Of a DNA stretch of 18,112 bases, positions 6,599 to 13,042 are shown piece by piece. The stretch lies in contig JAPOOT010000448.1 of NCBI GenBank assembly GCA_026713285.1, forward strand, positions 1 through 18,112. The letters run 5' to 3'. A program made the position numbers and the translations under genes. Below the pieces are notes generated by a model. That model searched no databases and was not told the origin of the DNA. It was given only the letters and a program-made list of their open reading frames with translations. The stretch comes from Gemmatimonadota bacterium. GTDB lineage: Bacteria > JAAXHH01. The first letter of the stretch is position 1; the number at the start of each line of letters is the position of its first letter.

Positions 6599-8263
6599 GT
6601 GAAACGCATATTGCTTTTGATTAACCATCACAGGCCGCCGTTCAGCCAGTTCGCAGCCATGTTCGAAGGGGTCGTGAACGGCGCTTCGCATTTCAAGCTG
6701 GAGGTAACCGACGACCGGGACGCGCTGTGCGACCTGTCGGATTACGACGCCGTGGCGCTGTACATTGCGGCCGGAGAACTGAGCCGGGAGCAGGAACAGG
6801 GGATCACCGGCTACGTGCGGAACGGGGGCGGGCTGCTGGCCGTGCACACCGCGAATGCGGGACTGGCGAAATACGCCGACTACATCGAGATGATCGGTAC
6901 CGAATTCATCGGCCACGATCCGCTGGGTGACTTCGACGTGGAAGTCGATCCGTCCTTCGACGACATTCTGCCGCGTCTGAGCCGGAGTTTCCGCGTCGAA
7001 GACGAATGCTACAACATGGACATCAAGACGGAGGCGCCGCTCAAGTGGTTCCAGCACGGGATCTGGAAACTTGAACGCAAGCCCCTGGGATACGTGCGGG
7101 ACTATGGGAAGGGCAGGATATTCTATACGGCCCTCGGCCACGACAACCGGGCCTTCGTCCACCCCGATTTCCAGGACCAGTTGATCAAGGGGCTGCGCTA
7201 CGTGTGCGGGATGGCCGACGGATCGCCCGTCCGCATCGGACTGGTGGGATACGGGCCGCTGTTCGGCATGGGGAAGCATCACAGCGATCAGATCGCCGCG
7301 ACCCGCGGTTTCGAGCTGGGAGCGGTCTGCGACCGGGACCCCGCACGGCTGGAAGCGGCGCGGGAGGAGCAGGGCGACCACGTGCCCATGTTCCAGGATG
7401 CAGCGGAAATGGCCGGGAGCGGGTTGGTCGATCTCGCCATCGTCATCGTCCCCCACGCCTATCACGCGCCCGTCGCGAAGCCCCTGCTCGACGCCGGCCT
7501 GCACATCATCACGGAGAAACCCTTCACGGTCAAGGTTTCCGAGGCGGACGAACTGATCGCCCTGGCCAGGGACCGGGGCGTCATGATCTCCGTGTACCAC
7601 AACCGGCACTGGGACCCGGATATCCTTTCCATGAAGGAGATCGTCGGCAGGGGCGATATCGGAGAGGTGTATTCCATAGAAAGCGCCCTGGTCGGGTACG
7701 GCCTGCCGGGCCAGGCGTGGCGATCCGAAAAGTCCATTTCCGGCGGTGCGATGTACGACTGGGGCGCCCACAATTTCGAGAAAATCCTGCAGTTGGTGCC
7801 GAGGTACGATGGTCAGGGAAACCGGATCAACAAGCGGGCTACCCTCTACGGAAACTACATGAAACGGGTCTGGCACAGCGTCACCAACGAGGATTACTGC
7901 CGGGCGTACGTTCGTTTCGATTCGGGCATGGAGGCTCAGTTCACGACCTCATCCATCCATGCGTCCCGCAAGCCCATGTGGACCGTCCAGGGGACCGGCG
8001 GTTCGATCGTCATGGAAGGTGGCGACGGCGCGGGCACGGTGACGATGGCCAGCGCGGACGGACGCCACCGGGCCGTGGAGGTCAAACCCTATGACCGAGG
8101 CCATAACTGGCAAGGCTACTACAAGAACGTGGCCGACCACCTGCTCGCCGGCCTGCCCCTGGAGATCACCGGGGAATGGGCAAAGGGACCCATTCAGTGT
8201 GTCGAGGGTTGTGAAACGGCTTCGAGAGAGAATAGACTGGTGGAAATCGAATTCGATTTCTAG
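6599..8263 (+). CDS. ThuA-like domain fused to a Gfo/Idh/MocA oxidoreductase
   Basis: Two enzymes are joined in 554 residues. About 1-205 is a ThuA-like (trehalose-utilization, glutamine-amidotransferase fold) domain, with 'GGGLLAVHTA' (76-85), 'DYGKGRIFYTALGHD' (168-182) and a closing 'HPDFQDQLIKGLRYVCG'. About 210-554 is a Gfo/Idh/MocA NAD(P)-dependent dehydrogenase, with a Rossmann start 'VRIGLVGYGPLFGMG', the family 'EKP' at 306-308, and 'GGAMYDWGAHNF' carrying the substrate-domain Asp/His. Translation starts at a GTG (6599) with GAGG about 8 bases upstream. Both domain types are common near sugar catabolism genes, where Gfo/Idh enzymes oxidise hydroxyls of sugars or inositols. The ThuA domain is usually encoded separately. 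Genuine fusion is supported by an uninterrupted frame and a short linker ('MADGSP'). Confidence 0.9.
   Translation: MKRILLLINHHRPPFSQFAAMFEGVVNGASHFKLEVTDDRDALCDLSDYDAVALYIAAGELSREQEQGITGYVRNGGGLLAVHTANAGLAKYADYIEMIGTEFIGHDPLGDFDVEVDPSFDDILPRLSRSFRVEDECYNMDIKTEAPLKWFQHGIWKLERKPLGYVRDYGKGRIFYTALGHDNRAFVHPDFQDQLIKGLRYVCGMADGSPVRIGLVGYGPLFGMGKHHSDQIAATRGFELGAVCDRDPARLEAAREEQGDHVPMFQDAAEMAGSGLVDLAIVIVPHAYHAPVAKPLLDAGLHIITEKPFTVKVSEADELIALARDRGVMISVYHNRHWDPDILSMKEIVGRGDIGEVYSIESALVGYGLPGQAWRSEKSISGGAMYDWGAHNFEKILQLVPRYDGQGNRINKRATLYGNYMKRVWHSVTNEDYCRAYVRFDSGMEAQFTTSSIHASRKPMWTVQGTGGSIVMEGGDGAGTVTMASADGRHRAVEVKPYDRGHNWQGYYKNVADHLLAGLPLEITGEWAKGPIQCVEGCETASRENRLVEIEFDF
8243..8260. repeat. Perfect 18-bp palindrome at the end of the ThuA-Gfo/Idh gene
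   Basis: GAAATCGAATTCGATTTC is its own reverse complement. It encodes the last six residues (EIEFDF) and abuts the TAG stop at 8261-8263. Having no loop and no T-run, it is not a terminator. It could be a protein-binding site or chance. Confidence 0.6.
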
Positions 8264-8295
8264 TCGCCGGCTAACCCGGAAGAGGCAACTCCGAT

Positions 8296-8535
8296 ATGAC
8301 GAAAAAAGAGAAACTGGAAGCAGGATTCACCATACTCGCCATCTTCGCGCTCTGGCCGGTGATCCTGGGTTGGGAAAACCCGATCTACCAGGTCGTCCTC
8401 GTCGTGATCCTGGTCGTGTTCATCGCACTCGTCGCCCAGAAGTTCCGCCGCCTCCGGTCCATCTATAACGCCTCCAAAGTGGAAGCGAAGAAGCGCAGGC
8501 CACCCGGTGGTAAAGCGGACGATCCCTTCGGCTGA
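8296..8535 (+). CDS. Small two-helix membrane protein, unknown function
   Basis: A 79-residue hypothetical protein with two predicted membrane helices, near residues 9-26 and 29-48, joined by a very short turn at 'WENP'. A strongly basic tail follows ('KFRRLRSIYNASKVEAKKRR'), so both ends should face the cytoplasm. AGAGG lies about 10 bases before the ATG, and the gene is 32 bp downstream of the ThuA-Gfo/Idh gene on the same strand, which supports it being real. I recognise no family. A membrane anchor or subunit for another protein is possible but unsupported. Confidence 0.65.
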   Translation: MTKKEKLEAGFTILAIFALWPVILGWENPIYQVVLVVILVVFIALVAQKFRRLRSIYNASKVEAKKRRPPGGKADDPFG

Positions 8536-8564
8536 CGGAGCGTTGTCCCGCGACGAGTGCGCTG

Positions 8565-9545
8565 TCAGGCGTATTTCCCCGGAAGTTCCGGAGCGGAGAT
8601 CTCGTCGAGCAGGATACGGTCTTCCGGTTCGAGCGTCCATCCCACGGCCCCAAGCGACTCCTCGACCTGTTCGGGAAAGTCCGGACCGATGATCGGCGCC
8701 GTCACCTCATCGTGGTCCAGGATCCAGGCCAGCGCCACCTGGGCCGGCGTCCTCCCGTACTTATCGCCCAAGGTAATCAGCGTCTGCACGATGCCGTCCA
8801 GCTTCTCGGTCATGGCCTCGTCGAAGGGATACGAACTGCGGCTCAGTCCCGGGCGGGGATTCCTCCCCCAGGGGCTGTTTTCGGGCGGCACGGCCCCGCG
8901 GCGGAACTGGCCGGTCAGCAGGCCGATGGCAAGCGGGCTGTAACACATGAGACCGAGTCCGTGGTCCCTGGCCATGGGCATGAGTTCGAGTTCCGTTTCC
9001 CAGCGCGCCAGGAGGCTGTAGTTGTATTGCAGGCAGACGAAAGGCTCCAGGTTGCGCCGGTCGCTGGTCCAGAGGGCGTCCACCACCTTGTAGACCGGCC
9101 AGTTGCTGCAGCCGATGTACCTGACCTTGCCCTGGCGAACGAGGTCGTTAAAGGTCGAGAGGGTTTCCTCGAGGGGCGTGACCGGGTCGAAACTGTGGGC
9201 CAGGTAGAGGTCGATGTAGTCGGTCTGCAGCCGTTCCAGGCTGGCCTCTACACCCTGCATCAGGTTGACCCGGGACAGACCGGTATAGTTGGGCCCATCG
9301 CCTTTCCTACCGAAGATCTTCGTACACAGCACGACGTTTTCGCGCCGGCCCTTGAGCGCTTTCCCGATGATCTTCTCGGACCTTCCCTCTCCGTAGAAAG
9401 CCGAATCGATGAAGTTGCATCCCAGGTCGAGGGCCGTTTCGATCACGCGGATGCCGGCGTGCTCGTCGATCGCGCCCCGAAAGGCGGTGCCGAGGCAGAT
9501 CGGCGAAACCTGCAGGCCGGTTTTGCCCAGATAACGATATTCCAT
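8565..9545 (-). CDS. Aldo/keto reductase
   Basis: A NADP(H)-dependent TIM-barrel oxidoreductase interconverting carbonyls and alcohols, 326 aa, full length. The tetrad is visible: D47 and Y51 in 'NFIDSAFYGEG', K76 in 'LCTKIFG' and H117 in 'LYLAHSFDP'. The C-terminal half has the cofactor segments 'YIGCSNW' and the later 'PIIGPDFPEQVEESL'. I choose the second of two close ATGs (9545), because GAAAGG lies 6 bases before it and directly abuts the first ATG at 9551. It is the last gene of the minus-strand run, separated from the isomerase by 65 bp that include a small repeat. Members acting on sugars and on xenobiotic aldehydes look alike, so the substrate is open. Confidence 0.92.
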   Translation of the reverse strand: MEYRYLGKTGLQVSPICLGTAFRGAIDEHAGIRVIETALDLGCNFIDSAFYGEGRSEKIIGKALKGRRENVVLCTKIFGRKGDGPNYTGLSRVNLMQGVEASLERLQTDYIDLYLAHSFDPVTPLEETLSTFNDLVRQGKVRYIGCSNWPVYKVVDALWTSDRRNLEPFVCLQYNYSLLARWETELELMPMARDHGLGLMCYSPLAIGLLTGQFRRGAVPPENSPWGRNPRPGLSRSSYPFDEAMTEKLDGIVQTLITLGDKYGRTPAQVALAWILDHDEVTAPIIGPDFPEQVEESLGAVGWTLEPEDRILLDEISAPELPGKYA

Positions 9546-9578
9546 GATCATCCTTTCAATTTCGGTTTTACAGATAGC

Positions 9579-9626
9579 CGCTCACGGTCGGGGAACGCGT
9601 CCGGGGTCGCTCACGGTCGGGGAACG
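9579..9626. repeat. Duplicated 19-bp segment (29-bp offset) over the isomerase stop codon
   Basis: CGCTCACGGTCGGGGAACG occurs exactly at 9579-9597 and 9608-9626, starts 29 bp apart. On the minus strand the 9608-9626 copy holds the last codons and TGA (9611-9613) of the isomerase gene. The other copy lies just downstream and puts a second TGA at 9582-9584 in another frame. Confidence 0.9.
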
Positions 9627-10453
9627 TCCGCTTCGTTGAAGGCGTTCTCCAGGGTCCGGTAACACAAAGCGGCCGCTTCGAAGGGGTCGTATTCAGGACG
9701 CTTCTGCACCATGTGACTGACCTCCGCCGTGATGGATCCCGTGTATCCGGCGGCGTGCATGGCGCGCAGGTAGGTCACGAAATCGAAGTCGCCTTCGCCG
9801 GGCACGAGAAACTCGAAATCCGGCACACGGCCGCGCTGGTCCTTGACGTGGGTATGGACCGCGTAGGGGGCCATGAGCCGGACCGCCTCCTCGATGGACA
9901 TACCCAGGACGTCGAAATGGCTGATGTCGAAATTGAGCCCCAGGTAGGGGGAGTCCATGGTCTCCACGAGCTGGACCGATTTCTCCGCGGTGTCCAGGGC
10001 GGAACCCACGTGGGCTTCCATCCCGATTACGACTTCCCGTGCGGCGGCGTAATCCAGCAGTTCCCGGATCCGTTCGAGGATGAAATCCAGCCTGGGTTCC
10101 CAGTCTTCCGGCGCGCCGCCCAACACGGTGTCCAGGACCGGCATGCCGCGGCCGTCGCTCCACTCGGCGCACAGGTCGACGGCCTGTTTCAGCACGCGCA
10201 TGTTCTCGCGGTGCGCATCGGGGTCCTCGTCGAGGAGCGAGCGGTGGGCGGCAACGGCGGGCATGGCAAGGCCGTACTGTTGAAAGAGCCGCTTGATCCG
10301 CCGCCGTTCATCGGCGTCCAGCCGGTCCGCGGCCGTCGTATAGTTCGGGAGCACCGTCAATTCGACGGCGTCGAATCCCTGTTCGCTCAGGAACGAAAGG
10401 GCCTGGTCCACGGGGACGCTCGGCATGCCCCAGGTGGTGTAGCCAATCTGCAT
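9611..10453 (-). CDS. Sugar phosphate isomerase/epimerase (xylose isomerase-like TIM barrel)
   Basis: A 280-residue TIM barrel of the AP-endonuclease-2/xylose-isomerase-like family, which contains inosose dehydratases and ketose/tagatose 3-epimerases. Typical elements are the opening 'MQIGYTTWG', the strand 'GFDAVELTV', and the metal ligands E146 ('IGMEAHVG'), D176 and H179 ('NFDISHFD'), H202 ('VHTHVKDQ') and E244 ('ITAEVSH'). The frame extends upstream to an ATG at 10501, but the family start is the ATG at 10453, so the extra 16 residues are probably not made. The ribosome site is weak (AGAAAG). It follows the aldolase gene by about 115 bp. It probably moves a keto group or dehydrates a sugar for the neighbouring dehydrogenases. 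Confidence 0.88.
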   Translation of the reverse strand: MQIGYTTWGMPSVPVDQALSFLSEQGFDAVELTVLPNYTTAADRLDADERRRIKRLFQQYGLAMPAVAAHRSLLDEDPDAHRENMRVLKQAVDLCAEWSDGRGMPVLDTVLGGAPEDWEPRLDFILERIRELLDYAAAREVVIGMEAHVGSALDTAEKSVQLVETMDSPYLGLNFDISHFDVLGMSIEEAVRLMAPYAVHTHVKDQRGRVPDFEFLVPGEGDFDFVTYLRAMHAAGYTGSITAEVSHMVQKRPEYDPFEAAALCYRTLENAFNEADVPRP

Positions 10454-10568
10454 GAGTCGAATCTTTCTGGCCGTGTCGCAGGCCATACGTGACTTCGCCA
10501 ACCCAATCGGGGCGTTTCTCCCCAGCGTAAACCCGGTAGTGCGGGCCGACCCCGCCCGGCCGCTTCGA

Positions 10569-11477
10569 TTAAAGCATGTCGCGGTCGGTAAGAAACGCCT
10601 TGAGCTGCTCCATCTCTTCGTCCGTAAGATCGGGCAGGGGGTTTCTCCGCCAGCGGCCGCAGATTCCCGCCAATTCCAGGACGGCGTGCTGGGCTGCGTC
10701 CCCGCCGGCCGGAAAGGCGCTGTACAGGTAATCGAACAATGGCATGTCGTAGCGCGCGATGATGTCTACGGCCGAATCGAGGTCGCCCTTCTCAATGGCG
10801 GACGAGTAGGCGCGGGCCACGTCGGGCTTGAACTTGATGAAGGTGGACATGTACCCATCGCAGCCGTAGGGCAGCATGTCCATGTGGGTCTGCTTCTGGC
10901 CGCCCGCGAAGATCACCCATTTTTCGTGGGCTCTCACACAGGCGCCCCGCGCGAAATCCGGGCCGAAGTCTTCCTTGAATCCCACGACCCCGGGCACCTC
11001 GTCCAGGAGCCGTTCGACCGTTTCGAGCGCGCCCCGGACGCCCACGCTCACCAGCCCGGCGCTCAGGATGAACGCCGGAAGGGCCCGCGACACCGCGCCG
11101 TAATACGCCACAAGCCCGTCCACCGTCATCCCGCGATCGGGAGGCGCGACGATCACCGCGTCCGCCCCGCAGTACCGGGCGTACTCCGCGAAGTCCGCGG
11201 TCTGTTTCGTGGACCAGAACCCCGCGCTCGCGATGAACAGCGCCCGCCCGTTGACGACCCGGGCGGTAAACTCCGTCATCTCGGCGATCTCCGCCTCGGT
11301 CAGCAACGAATAGAGGCTGTCCCCGGGGGTGAACAGTACGGTTCCAGCACCGGCATCTATACAGAAATCCACGAACCGGCGCAACCCGGCATAATCAATG
11401 CCGTCATGCTCGAGAAAAGGGGTGTTGATCGAGGCGACCGGGCCGGCCAGGTGGTGACGGAAACGGTCTGTATCCAT
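10569..11477 (-). CDS. DapA/NanA-family (dihydrodipicolinate synthase-like) aldolase, atypical active site
   Basis: A 302-residue TIM-barrel class I aldolase of the DapA/N-acetylneuraminate lyase family. These form a Schiff base between a lysine and a 2-keto acid such as pyruvate. K168 in 'GVVGFKEDFG' is the Schiff-base lysine. 'FTPGDSLYSLLTEAE' (49-63) replaces the usual GTTGES-type loop. The segment that normally reads Y-N-x-P, carrying the catalytic tyrosine, is 'FILSAGLVS' here, with S139-A140 at that place, so the tyrosine seems absent. Otherwise the length and strand pattern are normal. The start codon is 1 bp beyond the upstream dehydrogenase stop, so the two are likely translationally coupled. 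It may be a dehydratase or aldolase acting on a keto-deoxy sugar acid. It is unlikely to be the lysine-biosynthesis enzyme. Confidence 0.87.
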   Translation of the reverse strand: MDTDRFRHHLAGPVASINTPFLEHDGIDYAGLRRFVDFCIDAGAGTVLFTPGDSLYSLLTEAEIAEMTEFTARVVNGRALFIASAGFWSTKQTADFAEYARYCGADAVIVAPPDRGMTVDGLVAYYGAVSRALPAFILSAGLVSVGVRGALETVERLLDEVPGVVGFKEDFGPDFARGACVRAHEKWVIFAGGQKQTHMDMLPYGCDGYMSTFIKFKPDVARAYSSAIEKGDLDSAVDIIARYDMPLFDYLYSAFPAGGDAAQHAVLELAGICGRWRRNPLPDLTDEEMEQLKAFLTDRDML

Positions 11478-11478
11478 C

Positions 11479-12579
11479 CTATGTCCGCCCTTCTTCGGCC
11501 CAGGAGTCGAAGGGGTTGCCGGTTTCGGCGAGTGGAAAAGCGACCCGCGCGCCTGTGATGTGGGAAAGATGCGCGCCCATCGCCATCTCGATATGGCGGC
11601 GGGCCGTGCGCGCGTGGCAAAGTTCGTATTCGGGTTCCCTGCCCTCGATGAGATCCATCATGGACCCCGCCATGCGGTGATGGGCGTTGATCCACTTCTG
11701 CCCGCCCGATACCTGTTCGTGGGCAAGCACTTCCCATCGATCGTCGTCGAAGGGCCGCGGGTTCGAGTGGGGATGGAAGTAGATATCCGGACCATCCTGC
11801 GTGGGGCCCGGCAGGATGAGCGTGCCCTCGGTCCCGTGGATGTCGATGCGATAGGGATTCTCGATGCCGTCACCCGCGAAGGATTCGAACTCCGCGTTGA
11901 ATCCGTCGAACTGGTAATGCGCCCATATGCCGTTTCCCGCGGACGTGCCCATGCCGAACAGGCCTTCTTTCCGGTCATTCGGACCGGCTGGCCGGCCGTC
12001 CTGCGTGATGATCGCCTGGCACCACGACGGTTCGCCGAAAAGCTGCCACAGGAAATCGAAGAAATGGGGGTAGAGATCGATGAACCACTGGTCTCCCCCG
12101 TTTTCGCCGCCGAAACCATACATGCGCGCCCAGCGCGGCTCCCCGATCCCTCCGTCCCGGATCATCGGGATGGCCTGGCGTTGGATTTCCGGCCGTCCCC
12201 GCCAGGGGTGGGCCATGATCAGCAGGACGCCTGCCTTGTCGCAGGCTTCCACCATGGTATCCACTTCGGCCGGGGTCCGCGCCAGCGGCTTTTCCGCATA
12301 AACGTGGACGCCCTGTTCGGCCGCGGCCAGCACCATGGCGAGGTGGTTGCTTATCTCGTGGGTGGCCAGGACGACGATGTCCAGCTTCTCGTTCTCCAGC
12401 ATCTCCGCGTACCGGGCGTATCCCGTCTTCGCGCCGGTCCGTTGCAAGGCGGCCAGCCTTCCCTCTTCGACCGGATCGGCCAGTGCGGCGATCTCGGCGC
12501 CTTCCACGTCCACGAAGGCCTGGTCCAGGGAATGCCCATAGTCTCCGCAACCGGTGTGCCCGATTATTCCGATTTTCAA
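11479..12579 (-). CDS. Gfo/Idh/MocA-family NAD(P)-dependent oxidoreductase
   Basis: A 366-residue two-domain dehydrogenase. The Rossmann fold starts 'MKIGIIGHTGCGDYGH', slightly unusual for the GxGxxG loop. The family 'EKP' is at 96-98 ('VYAEKPLAR'), and the second domain shows 'AHPWRGRPEI' and 'WFIDLYPHFFDFLWQLFG', with the conserved Asp/His pair at about 168-172. The start is a TTG at 12579 preceded by AGGAG at 7-8 bases. This start matches the family N-terminus exactly. Such enzymes oxidise or reduce sugar, inositol or sugar-acid hydroxyls. It lies in the minus-strand run, about 105 bp after the DarA-like gene (including the 19-bp array) and 1 bp before the aldolase. It is not a close copy of the fused Gfo/Idh domain at 6599-8263. 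Confidence 0.9.
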   Translation of the reverse strand: MKIGIIGHTGCGDYGHSLDQAFVDVEGAEIAALADPVEEGRLAALQRTGAKTGYARYAEMLENEKLDIVVLATHEISNHLAMVLAAAEQGVHVYAEKPLARTPAEVDTMVEACDKAGVLLIMAHPWRGRPEIQRQAIPMIRDGGIGEPRWARMYGFGGENGGDQWFIDLYPHFFDFLWQLFGEPSWCQAIITQDGRPAGPNDRKEGLFGMGTSAGNGIWAHYQFDGFNAEFESFAGDGIENPYRIDIHGTEGTLILPGPTQDGPDIYFHPHSNPRPFDDDRWEVLAHEQVSGGQKWINAHHRMAGSMMDLIEGREPEYELCHARTARRHIEMAMGAHLSHITGARVAFPLAETGNPFDSWAEEGRT

Positions 12580-12621
12580 CGCCGTGCTCCTGTTCTATTC
12601 GTCCCGGTGTATACGCGGGGG

Positions 12622-12687
12622 CCGCGATCATTGGTAGGGGCCGCGATCATTGGTAGGGACCGCGATCATTGGTAGGGACCGCGATCA
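12622..12687. repeat. 19-bp tandem array (3.5 copies) behind the DarA-like gene
   Basis: Units 12622-12640, 12641-12659 and 12660-12678 read CCGCGATCATTGGTAGGG plus G or A, and a 9-base partial unit covers 12679-12687. Only the last base of the unit varies. On the minus strand each unit contains a TGA, at 12685-12687 (the real stop), 12666-12668, 12647-12649 and 12628-12630. Because 19 is one more than a multiple of three, these close all three frames. Confidence 0.97.
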
Positions 12688-13014
12688 GACGAAGACCATG
12701 CGCTCGGCCTGGATGATGAATACCTGCGCGCCGCCCACCATGGTCGTTACCGCCTCGCCCAGGCCGAGCGCGTCGAGATGGGTGCCGATCTGCGCGACAT
12801 CGATGGCTTCCTCCCGGGCGTGGCAGTGGTTCTCGATGAGTTCGAGCACGGTAGGCACGCGTTCGTCGTCTACCCCGATCAACAGGGTGACGTTGCCCGC
12901 GCGCAGGAATCCGCCCGTGCTGCCGATCTCGGTGAAACGGAAATCGTTGTCGATCAGTGCATCGGAAAGATGCCGGATATCTCTCTTGTTGACGATAGCG
13001 ATGAGGAGTTTCAT
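12685..13014 (-). CDS. darA: DarA/PstA-like cyclic-di-AMP receptor (DUF970, PII-like)
   Basis: A 109-residue PII-like protein of the DUF970 (YaaQ) family. In Firmicutes these trimers bind the second messenger cyclic-di-AMP at subunit interfaces and act on unknown partners. The family signatures are clear: N-terminal strand 'MKLLIAIV', 'STGGFLRAGNVTLLIGVDDERV' starting at 32, and 'VGGAQVFII' at 93-101. The long B- and T-loops are of the short DarA kind. A strong AGGAGG precedes the ATG. It is 28 bp downstream of the class III aminotransferase, so cotranscription is likely. A tandem array of its 3' end follows it. No diadenylate cyclase is in this window, so whether the ligand is made in this organism cannot be judged here. 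Confidence 0.9.
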   Translation of the reverse strand: MKLLIAIVNKRDIRHLSDALIDNDFRFTEIGSTGGFLRAGNVTLLIGVDDERVPTVLELIENHCHAREEAIDVAQIGTHLDALGLGEAVTTMVGGAQVFIIQAERMVFV

Positions 13015-13042
13015 GGCGCGCCTCCTGTTCCCTGTGTCCGTG

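Noticed and set aside
6527..7876. 449-codon minus-strand frame under the ThuA-Gfo/Idh gene
   Set aside because: No recognisable motif, and the plus strand carries two intact domains there.
10520..10568. GC-rich inverted repeat (GCGGG/CCCGC) after the aldolase stop
   Set aside because: Arms are only 5 bp and no T-run follows on the minus strand, so it is not called as a terminator.
12622..12687. CRISPR array
   Set aside because: The 19-bp units are directly adjacent with no spacers and there are no cas genes.
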